Source: Sphingobacterium humi (GTDB lineage Bacteria; Bacteroidota; Bacteroidia; Sphingobacteriales; Sphingobacteriaceae). From it: a stretch of DNA of 64,000 nt. The DNA lies in NCBI RefSeq assembly GCF_009768885.1, contig NZ_WSQA01000003.1:365120-429119 (forward strand), given 5' to 3'. Position numbers and translations under genes: made by a program. How positions within the stretch are numbered: position 1 is the stretch's first letter; each line of letters opens with the position of its first letter. Positions 9,863-18,184 of the stretch are shown one piece after another. Under the pieces are notes generated by a model. The model saw only the letters and a list, made by a program, of their open reading frames with translations. It searched no databases and had not been told where the DNA came from.

Positions 9863-9870
9863 CAAAATTA
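9863..9870 (-). promoter_or_regulatory. -7 box of panB
   Basis: TAATTTTG on the minus strand, 18 bases before ATG 9844. It decides the panB start because the longer reading frame would begin inside it. Confidence 0.6.
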
Positions 9871-9952
9871 GTTATTTTTAATCGAAATCAACTTGAATCT
9901 TAACCACTTGGCTAAAGGAGCCTGTATGCTAGAAAATTAGGCTATAATTTCC

Positions 9953-9960
9953 TACTTTTG
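9953..9960 (+). promoter_or_regulatory. -7 box directly before the RluA-type gene; leaderless start expected
   Basis: TACTTTTG ends at 9960, four bases before ATG 9965, so +1 should fall on or beside the start codon. Confidence 0.55.
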
Positions 9961-9964
9961 CAGG

Positions 9965-10708
9965 ATGGACAGCAAAGAACAGAGTCAGTTTAAATTCCCG
10001 AAATTTCAAGAGTTAATTATTCATGAAGATGACAACCTGATTGTTATCAATAAGCCCCCTTTTATTGCTTCTTTAGATGCACGTGAGGGCGGGGAGGTTA
10101 ATATCCTTCGCTTGGCGAAGAAATACCACCCGGATGCGCAGGTATGCCATCGCTTGGATAAGGATACCTCCGGGGTATTGCTGATTGCTAAAAACCCGGA
10201 AACCTACCGGGCCATGTCCATAGAATTCGAGAAACGCCGGGTTAACAAAATATACCATGCCATCATAGGCGGTACGCATATCTTTGAAAACCTCCTGGTG
10301 GATCTGCCTATTTTAAATCAGGGAAATAAGAATGTAACCATCGATCGTTATAATGGTAAACCTTCGGAAACCATCTTCAACAGTATCCGTTATTTTAAAA
10401 ATTATACCCTGGTGGAATGTAAGCCAATTACCGGTCGGATGCACCAGATCCGCATTCACTTGGCTACGCAGCATGCCGCTATCGTAGGCGATAGTATGTA
10501 TCGCGGAAAACCCGTGTTTTTATCGCAGATTAAAAAACGCGGCTATACCCTTTCCAAAGATCAGGAAGAACAACCTATTATGAAACGCTTTGCCTTGCAT
10601 TCGCGTTCGGTAAGCTTCAACCTGAACGGGCAGGAGTTTGCCTTCGAGGCCGAATACCCGAAAGATTTTGCAACCTTATTGAAACAATTGGAAAAATTTG
10701 ATGCTTAA
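9965..10708 (+). CDS. RluA-family RNA pseudouridine synthase
   Basis: 247 residues. The catalytic motif HRLDKDTSGVLLIAKN is exact and contains the Asp that attacks the uridine; GRMHQIRIHLA is the second family motif. It converts uridine to pseudouridine in rRNA or tRNA. It begins directly with the catalytic domain and lacks the N-terminal S4 RNA-binding domain of RluC/RluD, so it is closest in layout to RluA/TruC types; the target uridine cannot be predicted. It is divergent from panB, with 120 bases between the start codons. Confidence 0.9.
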   Translation: MDSKEQSQFKFPKFQELIIHEDDNLIVINKPPFIASLDAREGGEVNILRLAKKYHPDAQVCHRLDKDTSGVLLIAKNPETYRAMSIEFEKRRVNKIYHAIIGGTHIFENLLVDLPILNQGNKNVTIDRYNGKPSETIFNSIRYFKNYTLVECKPITGRMHQIRIHLATQHAAIVGDSMYRGKPVFLSQIKKRGYTLSKDQEEQPIMKRFALHSRSVSFNLNGQEFAFEAEYPKDFATLLKQLEKFDA

Positions 10709-10764
10709 TTCTTTTTTCCAAGTCTAATTCCCTTTTGTCCCATACCACTCAGCAATAATAAGAA

Positions 10765-11598
10765 ATGAATAAACAAACACTTATCGAGCAGATTAAAAGC
10801 AAAAAGAGTTTTTTATGTGTAGGCTTAGATACGGATTTAACTAAGATTCCTGAGCACCTCCTTGCCGAGGAAGATCCGATTTTCGCATTCAACAAAGCGA
10901 TTATTGAAGCAACGGAAGATCTTTGTGTGGCCTACAAACCGAATATTGCTTTTTACGAGTGTTATGGTATTAAAGGTTGGGAAGCCCTGCGCAAAACCAG
11001 TGAGATTCTTCCCAAATCTTGTTTCTCCATTGCCGATGCCAAACGTGGCGACATCGGTAATACCTCAAAAATGTATGCCCAGGCTTTCTTTAATCCGGAA
11101 GTGTCGGGTCTAGATTTCGACTCCATTACCATTGCCCCATACATGGGCGAAGATTCTGTAACGCCGTTTCTTGACTTCCCCGGCAAATGGGCCATCGTAT
11201 TAGCCCTAACCTCCAACCAGGGCAGCTTAGATTTTCAAAACTTCAGCAATGCGCAAGGAAAGCAGCTGTTTGAAGAGGTGTTGGATAAGGTGAAAACCTG
11301 GGGCAGCGATGAAAACCTGATGTACGTGGTAGGGGCAACCCGTGGGGAGGCCTTCTTAAAAATCCGTGAGCATGCTCCCGACCATTTCTTATTGGTACCG
11401 GGGGTAGGTGCGCAAGGAGGTTCTTTAGCCGATGTATGCCAATATGGAATGAATAAAGACTGTGGACTCTTGGTGAATAGTACCCGTGGCATTATCTATG
11501 CATCCAAAGGAACCGACTTTGCCGAGCGTGCGCGTGCTGAAGCCTTGAAATTGCAACAGGAGATGCAAGCCCAGCTGGAATTGCACGGAATCATCTAA
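10765..11598 (+). CDS. pyrF: Orotidine-5'-phosphate decarboxylase (type 2)
   Basis: 277 residues, the length of the long (type 2) OMP decarboxylases found in Bacteroidota and mycobacteria. [18 protein letters not shown] at the N-terminus, the catalytic Lys/Asp region [17 protein letters not shown] (about residues 91-107) and the phosphate loop VPGVGAQGG are present. It makes UMP, the last step of de novo pyrimidine synthesis, in the cytoplasm. It follows the pseudouridine synthase by 56 bases and precedes an unrelated lipoprotein gene. Confidence 0.95.
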   Translation: MNKQTLIEQIKSKKSFLCVGLDTDLTKIPEHLLAEEDPIFAFNKAIIEATEDLCVAYKPNIAFYECYGIKGWEALRKTSEILPKSCFSIADAKRGDIGNTSKMYAQAFFNPEVSGLDFDSITIAPYMGEDSVTPFLDFPGKWAIVLALTSNQGSLDFQNFSNAQGKQLFEEVLDKVKTWGSDENLMYVVGATRGEAFLKIREHAPDHFLLVPGVGAQGGSLADVCQYGMNKDCGLLVNSTRGIIYASKGTDFAERARAEALKLQQEMQAQLELHGII

Positions 11599-11670
11599 TT
11601 CTCGCTTAATTTCTTACTTTTTGTTAAATTATCCTTTTTTGGCATAATAATTTAGGTGCTTGCAGGGACA

Positions 11671-12429
11671 ATGATGACTATGAGAAAAGTACGTAATTTC
11701 CTGCGCTTTGCCGCAGTATCCCTAACAGGTCTATGCATGGCCTCCTGTAGTTCCGTTTATTTACCTAATGTACCCGCCACTCCTATGTTTAGCAATGCAG
11801 GCGAAGGTTATTTAGGCGCACATGTAAACGTGAAGGGAAACCTGAGCGGAACGGCCGGCATCGCTTTTACCGATAACCTGGCCATCATTGCCAACGGTTC
11901 CTACATCAATAGCAAAACCGATAATCAAGATTTTAAACAACAGCTGGTTGAAGGTGGCCTCGGCTATTATACCGTTATGGGCGCGCAGAAACGTAGCGTC
12001 TTGGAGTTTTATGCAGGCTACGGAATCGGCTCAACCCTGGATATCGACAAGCGTGCTTCCACCACAGGCAGCGACCCGGTGGAAACCCGCGACTTAGATT
12101 TTAACAAAATCTTTGTGCAGGCCAACTTCTCCTCCACACGAAAAAATAAACTACGCCTTTTTGGAAAGCAGCGCACTTTAAACTACGGTACGGCCATTCG
12201 CCTGTCGCGCATCAAGATGGATCGCTTTGACCTGAATCATGCCCCGGCCGCCCTGGAAGAAAACCTGTTTATCGAACCGGTATTTTTCACGCGCATGGAG
12301 CTTAATAAAGGTCTTCAATTGCAATATACCAATGGTTGGAACATTGGCTTAATGAGTAACGACTACCTAAAGGCCGGCAACGCTGTGTTTACCTTAGGTA
12401 TTATCTATAACTTTGGAAAAAAGAAATAA
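11671..12429 (+). CDS. Outer-membrane barrel-like lipoprotein, unknown function
   Basis: About 252 residues with a signal peptide ending in a lipobox (LCMASC), then Gly/Tyr/Asn-rich amphipathic strands and an end (FTLGIIYNFGKKK) like a small outer-membrane barrel. I do not recognise a family. Three ATG codons (11671, 11674, 11680) could start it; a GTG at 11656 is also in frame but lengthens the signal peptide needlessly. The next lipoprotein gene follows after 4 bases, so the two form an operon. Confidence 0.7.
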   Translation: MMTMRKVRNFLRFAAVSLTGLCMASCSSVYLPNVPATPMFSNAGEGYLGAHVNVKGNLSGTAGIAFTDNLAIIANGSYINSKTDNQDFKQQLVEGGLGYYTVMGAQKRSVLEFYAGYGIGSTLDIDKRASTTGSDPVETRDLDFNKIFVQANFSSTRKNKLRLFGKQRTLNYGTAIRLSRIKMDRFDLNHAPAALEENLFIEPVFFTRMELNKGLQLQYTNGWNIGLMSNDYLKAGNAVFTLGIIYNFGKKK

Positions 12430-12433
12430 CAAC

Positions 12434-13033
12434 ATGAAAAAAATAGTAGGTGTATTTTGCTTGGTAACGGTATTGTTTTTATCAAGCTGTCAGGTGAATA
12501 AAAAGGCACAAATGCAGGCCTTAGCCGATTGTGAATACGACGTAGAGTCGGTAGAACAGGTGAAATTCAATGGAAAGAAATTGGATGCCTATAAAGGCGC
12601 CGACGGAAACTACAATATTTCCTCCCTGGCCGGTATCGCTGTAGCCCTATTCAGTAAGGAACTTCCCCTAGAAGGAAAAATAAACCTTAAAATAACCAAC
12701 CCTGAGGCGAAACGTGCCGCCATCAACTCGTTCAAATACATGATCGAGATTCAAGGCTCGCCGCTATTCGAAGGAACAGTAGATCAAAACGTAGACCTTT
12801 CCCAAGGGCAAAGTGCCATCGTGCCTTTAACCTTTAAAGCCAATATTTTCAATAAAGCCAAAGAAAACGGCTTCGACAGATTCTTTGATGAGCTATTCAA
12901 TAAGAAATCCGAAGGATTTTTAGTGCTGAAGATAAAGCCGTCGTTTAAAATAGCAGGTCAGAATATTTATTATCCGTCTTATATTACGATTGATAAAAAC
13001 TTTGCTTCGAAGCTTTTTAAGTTGTTTAAGTAA
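12434..13033 (+). CDS. Lipoprotein, LEA14-like, unknown function
   Basis: 199 residues with a lipoprotein signal peptide (LFLSSC) and a mature domain of about 175 residues. The pattern LPLEGKINLKITNPEAKRA, a beta-strand with NP, then a later hydrophobic strand (FLVLKIKPSFKIAG), resembles the LEA type 2/WHy fold, which I offer with modest confidence. ATG 12434 is chosen because the upstream alternative (TTG 12413) lies inside the preceding gene and would spoil the signal peptide. Followed by a long convergent gap with repeats. Confidence 0.68.
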   Translation: MKKIVGVFCLVTVLFLSSCQVNKKAQMQALADCEYDVESVEQVKFNGKKLDAYKGADGNYNISSLAGIAVALFSKELPLEGKINLKITNPEAKRAAINSFKYMIEIQGSPLFEGTVDQNVDLSQGQSAIVPLTFKANIFNKAKENGFDRFFDELFNKKSEGFLVLKIKPSFKIAGQNIYYPSYITIDKNFASKLFKLFK

Positions 13034-13068
13034 GAGGTTAGTTGGGTTAGATTTTTTTTGTACGTGCT

Positions 13069-13120
13069 GTCATGGTGAGCGGAGTCGAACCACGAACCAC
13101 GAACGACTGGTACGTCAATA
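13069..13120 (+). repeat. Interspersed repeat, left arm of a long inverted pair
   Basis: Begins GTCATGGTGAGCGGAGTCG and ends GACTGGTACGTCAATA. It is the reverse complement of 13520-13562 over 43 bases except that this copy carries one extra 7-base unit (CCACGAA in tandem). Confidence 0.85.
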
Positions 13121-13215
13121 CAATCAATGTGTGTTATTGGTTTGAAAGTCAACTGTTTGCTTCGGAATGTTGTTGATAGTAATGCATGTATTAAATAACA
13201 AAACAAAGAACAATA

Positions 13216-13252
13216 AAAACGGGCAGATGGAAATCACTGCCCGTTTTTTTAT
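13216..13252. terminator. Rho-independent terminator in the 13 kb convergent gap
   Basis: AAACGGGCAG pairs with CTGCCCGTTT around a short loop and is followed by a run of T on the plus strand, about 190 bases downstream of the lipoprotein gene that stops at 13033. Confidence 0.8.
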
Positions 13253-13325
13253 TATCGGTTGATACATGCTTCCCAGCTACCCATAATTACCTACCATTCT
13301 TTCTTTTTTATCTGCCTTTTCACCT

Positions 13326-13384
13326 CCCTTTACAAAGGGGGTTGATACGGGTGTGAAAGGGGTGTGAAAGGGGAGTGCAAGGGG
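13326..13384 (+). repeat. 11-bp G-tract array A (G-quadruplex spacing)
   Basis: CCCTTTACAAAGGG palindrome, then G-tracts at 13337, 13349, 13359, 13370 and 13381, separated by 7-base loops such as TGTGAAA. The G-rich strand is plus. The rest of the 13034-13612 gap contains the inverted repeat arms and one terminator, and no credible gene. Confidence 0.85.
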
Positions 13385-13519
13385 AGTAAACAAAAGGAAG
13401 GCGACCTGTGTTTTATACTGATGGGCCAGTAGTTTGTCCTTTATTTTCGCGAGGACATATATCAATGTTTTGTTCTTGTAAATTATTGTTAATTAATTTG
13501 GTAGGTTTTGCTGATTGCA

Positions 13520-13562
13520 TTGACGTACCAGTCGTTCGTGGTTCGACTCCGCTCACCATGAC
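13520..13562 (-). repeat. Interspersed repeat, right arm of the inverted pair
   Basis: TTGACGTACCAGTCGTTCG to CTCACCATGAC, reverse complement of 13069-13120 minus one 7-base unit. Confidence 0.85.
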
Positions 13563-13612
13563 AAATTGATGACAAAGCGATAGCTACACGGTAATAATAC
13601 GACAACCAACCC

Positions 13613-14740
13613 TTACCGATTAAACGTATATCCCACCGTCCATTCGATGAAGTCTGCTTTGCCCATATGCGCTTTAATAGATACTCCAGCGTTGATGTTT
13701 TTGTACACATAATACCGGCCGCCTGCGCGAAGGAAAAACTTCTTGATTTCCCCATTGAAGCGTTGGTTATGGATGTAATAGCCGACGTTGCCATTCAACA
13801 CTAGGCGTTCATTTAAGATATGGGCCAGGTAAAAGGAGGGACCTCCGGATAGCTTGGAAGAAAGCTTTCCTGTTCTGTCGCCGGCAATTTCGCGTTCATT
13901 CCCCGAAGCGGAGTAAAATAGGTCGAAGCCACCGCCTAAGCGCCATTTATAGGAAACATGTCGGCTGGCATAGGCCGATATGGTTGTTTTGAAGAAGCGA
14001 CGATCCCAATCATCACGCAGCTGTTTAAAGCCGACGCCATAATTGATGTGATACAGGATTTTTTTGCTGTATGGCTTCAATACCGAATCGCGGTTGATCT
14101 TGATGTCCGGGTTGAACTGGTAGGCCGCAGATAGGGTGACAGGCACCAGGTTTACCCCTTTGTTGGGTAGGGCCAGGGCGCCGTTGGAGAAATGGTGGAA
14201 GGCTAGGCCGGCGCCTAATTTCCAATGCGGAGTAAGGCTGTATTGTGCACGGATGCCCAAGTCGATAAATACATTGTTCTTGGAGCCGATAACCAGGTTT
14301 AAGGGGTTTTCATGCTCGTTGTAGGGTTTAAAGTTTCCCGATAAGCCCAGGCCGATGCGGTAGTCATAGCTCCATTTAGAGTCCTCTTTTGGGGCGATGG
14401 GGGTTTGCACAAAACCGTACACGGCGAAGGGACTGCCAATAATATCCGAGTGAAAGGTGCTGGAATAAATTCCGATACCATAGATTGGGTAGTTATAGAT
14501 CTGGTAATATTGATCTTTTTTTGCCCGTTGTTTCCAACCGATTTTTAAGTTGATGCCGTTGTAATAGGCGCCGTCGTAGGTGGTTTCTTTCAGGCCTTTT
14601 TGTTGCATGATGCCACCATTTTCTGTTTCTATTTCCAGGATTAATGGACTTCTTTTAAACTGTTTGGCTAAGCTGTCGATTTGTGCCGACGCAAGGAAGG
14701 GGAGCGCGCTAAGGAAGAGTGTAATTAACGTTTTAGTCAC
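13613..14740 (-). CDS. Acyloxyacyl hydrolase / PagL-like lipid A deacylase
   Basis: An outer-membrane protein of about 375 residues. The C-terminal half of the first 200 residues contains the PagL-type motif FHHFSNGA with the catalytic His/Ser, inside a beta-barrel pattern that ends in GYTFNR. Such enzymes remove acyl chains from lipid A. The Bacteroidota versions are longer than PagL (about 150 residues) because of a second barrel-like region. I start at GTG 14740, which gives a clean signal peptide (TKTLITLFLSALPFLASA); the longer frame starts at GTG 14776, but that codon overlaps a -7 box. Convergent with a repeat-rich gap. Confidence 0.78.
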   Translation of the reverse strand: MTKTLITLFLSALPFLASAQIDSLAKQFKRSPLILEIETENGGIMQQKGLKETTYDGAYYNGINLKIGWKQRAKKDQYYQIYNYPIYGIGIYSSTFHSDIIGSPFAVYGFVQTPIAPKEDSKWSYDYRIGLGLSGNFKPYNEHENPLNLVIGSKNNVFIDLGIRAQYSLTPHWKLGAGLAFHHFSNGALALPNKGVNLVPVTLSAAYQFNPDIKINRDSVLKPYSKKILYHINYGVGFKQLRDDWDRRFFKTTISAYASRHVSYKWRLGGGFDLFYSASGNEREIAGDRTGKLSSKLSGGPSFYLAHILNERLVLNGNVGYYIHNQRFNGEIKKFFLRAGGRYYVYKNINAGVSIKAHMGKADFIEWTVGYTFNR

Positions 14741-14775
14741 TGTGCAAAAAGATTTGGACTTTTTTATTCGAGCCA

Positions 14776-14783
14776 CAAAAATA
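14776..14783 (-). promoter_or_regulatory. -7 box of the acyloxyacyl hydrolase gene
   Basis: TATTTTTG on the minus strand, overlapping the most upstream GTG of the frame and hence ruling it out as start. Confidence 0.5.
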
Positions 14784-14852
14784 GTAATAACTTTGGGGCA
14801 ACAAGCGTAGCCTTGTCATTTTAACATCATTTGGGTTAAAAAATCGTTACAA

Positions 14853-15767
14853 GTGTCAAATTTCATCCTCATTATCTTCTGTTTGTTTGCCGGAGTGCTC
14901 AGTCGCAAGATGAATTGGGTGGCCAAGGATGGGTACAAGGCCTTAAATGCTTGGGTCTTGTATTTTGGATTACCAGCCATCTCTTTCCGGTACTTACCGA
15001 AATTAAGCTGGGATAATAGCCTGCTTTTTACGATGCTATGCCCGATTCTTGTGTTGGGCGGTGCGATGCTCTTTTTCTATTTTTTGGAAAAGAAAATGGG
15101 GCTTTCCAAGCGCAGCTCGCATACCTTGATGTTGGTTGCCGGCCTAAGCAATACTTCTTTTGTGGGCTTTCCCTTGATTACCGCTTATTTCGGAAGCCAG
15201 GCCTTACCCATTGGGATTGTCAGCGATCAGATGACTTTCTTTCTATTGTCTTCCGTGGGGGTGCTCATTGCGACAAAGGGAAGCCTGAAGAAAAACAAAA
15301 ACGTCGGGTTTGCTTTTATTGCCAAACGCATATTTACCTTTCCGCCATTAATTGGCTGTTTGCTGGCTTTACTTTCGGCGCCTTTTGTTGATTTGAGCCC
15401 GCTGGATGATTTCTTCCACCTGATTGCCAATACCGTTTCACCCATCGCTTTATTTTCTATCGGTTTGCAATTGAACTTTGGCCTGGTGAAAAGTGAAATT
15501 CCCAACCTCAGCTATGCCATGATTTATAAGTTAATTCTGGCGCCAGCCTTTGTCTTTCTGCTGGCCTATGCCTTGGGCTACCGCGGTGAAATTATTGAAG
15601 TTTCTATTTTTGAAATGGCCATGCCCAGCCTAGTGGCTACCAGTATTGTGATTAACCAATTCAAATTAAACAGCAAGTTAGGAAATAGCGCAATCGGTTT
15701 AACTATTCCAATAAGTTTAATTAGCACATTTATTTGGTATCAAATTTTGAATTTTTTCCTAGTGTAA
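14853..15767 (+). CDS. AEC family transporter (auxin efflux carrier fold)
   Basis: 304 residues with about ten hydrophobic segments in two halves, the first beginning SNFILIIFCLFAGVLSR and containing LPAISFRYLP; this matches the AEC/malate permease family. It probably moves a small organic acid or amino acid across the inner membrane; the substrate is unknown. The start is GTG 14853. Divergent from the acyloxyacyl hydrolase gene. Confidence 0.85.
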   Translation: MSNFILIIFCLFAGVLSRKMNWVAKDGYKALNAWVLYFGLPAISFRYLPKLSWDNSLLFTMLCPILVLGGAMLFFYFLEKKMGLSKRSSHTLMLVAGLSNTSFVGFPLITAYFGSQALPIGIVSDQMTFFLLSSVGVLIATKGSLKKNKNVGFAFIAKRIFTFPPLIGCLLALLSAPFVDLSPLDDFFHLIANTVSPIALFSIGLQLNFGLVKSEIPNLSYAMIYKLILAPAFVFLLAYALGYRGEIIEVSIFEMAMPSLVATSIVINQFKLNSKLGNSAIGLTIPISLISTFIWYQILNFFLV

Positions 15768-15784
15768 CTGAAATGTTATTAATT

Positions 15785-15792
15785 TAGCTTTG
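15785..15792 (+). promoter_or_regulatory. -7 box before the sugar-oxidation cluster
   Basis: TAGCTTTG, exact TAnnTTTG match, 77 bases before ATG 15870. It could drive the whole co-directional cluster 15870-25245. Confidence 0.45.
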
Positions 15793-15869
15793 CTTTTGTT
15801 TATCTTTATCCAATTTAGTAGAGATACTTTAACAATTTTAAATTATTATAAGCTTAGTATAATCCAGTT

Positions 15870-16835
15870 ATGAGGAAACTATTATTCCTTGCCTTATTAG
15901 CGGCTTCACAAAGCACTTATGCACAGCAAGGACATGCACGTTATGTACAGCAAATCAACGGTACCAATTTAGAGTTTAGCATGGAGGCTATTCCAGGAGG
16001 GGAGTTTATGATGGGGAGTTCAAAATCAAGCAATGCTGACGAAAAACCTGTTCATAAAGTTAAGATTTCTCCCTTTTGGATGGGAACGTATGAAGTAACC
16101 TGGAATTTATTTGAACCTTTTCTATATAAAGATTTTGAAGTAACCAAGTCTACCGATGGCAAAGTGCCTGCAAATGTAGATGCCGTAACACGCCCTACAA
16201 AGCCGTATTTAGACATGACTTTTGGTTATGGTAAAGATGGGCAGCCCGCTTTGGCCATGACCCATTATAATGCCATTCAATTCTGTAAATGGTTGTATGT
16301 GCGCACAGGCGTATTCTACCGCTTGCCTACCGAGGCCGAGTGGGAGTATGCATGCCGGGCCGGATCAAATACAGAGTATTTCTTCGGAGATGATGCCGCA
16401 CAACTTGGGGAATATGCTTCCTTTAAAGACAACAGCGGTGGCAAAACCGTGAAAGTAGGCACGAAAAAGCCGAACCCATGGGGCTTGTTTGATATGTTGG
16501 GTAACGTGTCGGAATGGACATACGACCAATACAAGGAAGATTTTTATGCCCAATTTGAAGGAAAAACAGCGGACAATCCGGTAAATGTACCGACAACGCT
16601 TTACCCACATGTGGTTCGTGGTGGTTCCTTCGAGAGCGAAGCCAAGGATTTGCGCTCTGCGGCACGTGGTGCCTCAGATCCGGTATGGAAACAATTAGAC
16701 CCACAGATTCCAAAATCAAACTGGTGGTTTCCGGAAGCACCTTTCGTAGGTATGCGTTTAGTACGTCCGGCAGTTCAGCCGAGTCATGATGAAATTATGG
16801 CTTACTACGACAAAGCGCCGTTGAAAGACTTTTAA
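15870..16835 (+). CDS. Exported FGE-like (SUMF1 fold) protein lacking catalytic cysteines
   Basis: 321 residues with a signal peptide (LLFLALLAASQSTYAQ). The formylglycine-generating-enzyme fold is clear: GGEFMMGSSKSS, VTWNLFEPF, YRLPTEAEWEYACRAG, NPWGLFDMLGNVSEWT and VVRGGSFESE. True aerobic FGEs have two cysteines five residues apart right after RGGS(F/Y); here that stretch reads ESEAKDL, so both are missing and sulfatase activation is unlikely. Other cysteine-free members (for example the gliding proteins GldJ/GldK) have structural roles. It opens a cluster of periplasmic sugar-oxidation genes, 35 bases before the first MocA-type gene, so a sugar-related binding or accessory role is my inference. 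Confidence 0.82.
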   Translation: MRKLLFLALLAASQSTYAQQGHARYVQQINGTNLEFSMEAIPGGEFMMGSSKSSNADEKPVHKVKISPFWMGTYEVTWNLFEPFLYKDFEVTKSTDGKVPANVDAVTRPTKPYLDMTFGYGKDGQPALAMTHYNAIQFCKWLYVRTGVFYRLPTEAEWEYACRAGSNTEYFFGDDAAQLGEYASFKDNSGGKTVKVGTKKPNPWGLFDMLGNVSEWTYDQYKEDFYAQFEGKTADNPVNVPTTLYPHVVRGGSFESEAKDLRSAARGASDPVWKQLDPQIPKSNWWFPEAPFVGMRLVRPAVQPSHDEIMAYYDKAPLKDF

Positions 16836-16870
16836 GAGAATCAATTTTAAACTTATCATATTATTCGAAA

Positions 16871-18184
16871 ATGGAAAACTTAAATCGCCGAGGATTTATT
16901 AAAACATCTTCCACCGTGATGGGGGCAGCCGCCCTAAGCACCGGTGCGGTAGGTAAAGTGTTCGCTGCGGGCAGCGACGTTATTAAAATTGCATTAATTG
17001 GATGTGGTGGTCGTGGAACGGGTGCTGCCTTTGATGCATTTGCCTCGGGGCAGAATATTCAGCTGGTGGCGATGGCGGATGCCTTCAAAGACAACTTGGA
17101 TAAAACCTATACTAATTTAAAGGAAAAGTTTGGGGATAAGATCAACGTACCGGACAGCCGTAAATACGTTGGTTTTGATGCCTATAAAGCGGCTATTGCG
17201 GATGCTGACGTGGTGTTATTGACCACGCCTCCGGGTTTCCGTCCTCTACACTTTGCGGAAGCTATTCGTGCCGGCAAGCACGTATTTATGGAAAAAGCGG
17301 TAGCAACCGATATTCCAGGTGTTCGCAGTGTGTTGGAAACCGCCAAAGAAGCGAAACGTAAGAAATTGAATGTGGTGGTAGGCTTGCAACGCCGTTACCA
17401 AACCAATTACCGCGAAGCGATTAAGCGCATTCACGATGGTGCCATCGGTGATGTGGTATCCGGACAGGTGTATTGGAACAGTGGCGGGGTATGGGTTCGT
17501 CCGCGGAAACCAGGGCAAACAGAAATGGAATACCAAATGCGTAACTGGTATTACTTCAACTGGCTATGTGGTGACCATATTGTAGAGCAACACGTGCATA
17601 ATATTGATATTGCAAACTGGGTGAAACAAAAATATCCGGTTTCTATTCAAGGTACAGGCTCTCGTGCCCACCGTACCGGAAAAGACTATGGCGAGATCTA
17701 TGATAACTTTGCCATTGAATTAACTTACGATGATGGTTCGGTTGTATATAGCCAATGTCGTCACTTCGAAGGGATTTCTAACCGTGTAGATGAAACTTTC
17801 CAGGCTTCCAAAGGCCGTGCCTACCTATCGGCTAGTAACCAAGCGGTATTATGGGATGCGAATGGCAAGGAAATCTACCGTCACGATCCTAAGGGCAATC
17901 CAAACCCTTACCAACAAGAACATAAAGAATTGTTTGAAGCCATCGCCAAAGGCGAATACAAATTTGATAATGCGGAATATGGTGCCTATAGCAGCTTAGC
18001 CGGTATTATCGGACGTATTGCCGTGTACACCGGTAAGGTGATTAAATGGGACGAGGCTATGAAATCAAATATCGACTTAATGCCAGAGCGCTACGCTTGG
18101 GATGCTATGCCTAAAGTGGTGCCTAATGCCGACGGGACTTATCCTGTGGCTTACCCTGGACATGATGTGGATAAATATATCTAG
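16871..18184 (+). CDS. Tat-exported Gfo/Idh/MocA family oxidoreductase
   Basis: 437 residues. The N-terminus has a twin-arginine signal (NRRGFIKTSS followed by a hydrophobic stretch ending VFAAG). Then comes a Rossmann domain (IALIGCGGRGTGAAF) and the family Lys motif as MEKAVATD, where the usual EKP is EKA. GDHIVEQHVHNIDIANW supplies the histidines typical of the second domain. Exported members keep NAD(P) tightly bound and oxidise or isomerise sugars in the periplasm. The last 20 bases overlap the start region of apbE. Probable substrates are sugars or 3-keto-glycosides, by context. Confidence 0.88.
   Translation: MENLNRRGFIKTSSTVMGAAALSTGAVGKVFAAGSDVIKIALIGCGGRGTGAAFDAFASGQNIQLVAMADAFKDNLDKTYTNLKEKFGDKINVPDSRKYVGFDAYKAAIADADVVLLTTPPGFRPLHFAEAIRAGKHVFMEKAVATDIPGVRSVLETAKEAKRKKLNVVVGLQRRYQTNYREAIKRIHDGAIGDVVSGQVYWNSGGVWVRPRKPGQTEMEYQMRNWYYFNWLCGDHIVEQHVHNIDIANWVKQKYPVSIQGTGSRAHRTGKDYGEIYDNFAIELTYDDGSVVYSQCRHFEGISNRVDETFQASKGRAYLSASNQAVLWDANGKEIYRHDPKGNPNPYQQEHKELFEAIAKGEYKFDNAEYGAYSSLAGIIGRIAVYTGKVIKWDEAMKSNIDLMPERYAWDAMPKVVPNADGTYPVAYPGHDVDKYI

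Noticed and set aside
13277..13465. A minus-strand frame of 62 codons in the 13 kb gap (contains PFHTPF and PVSTPF).
   Set aside because: It is made by the 11-bp G-tract array read on the opposite strand, has no promoter or start context, and composition follows the repeat rather than codon use.
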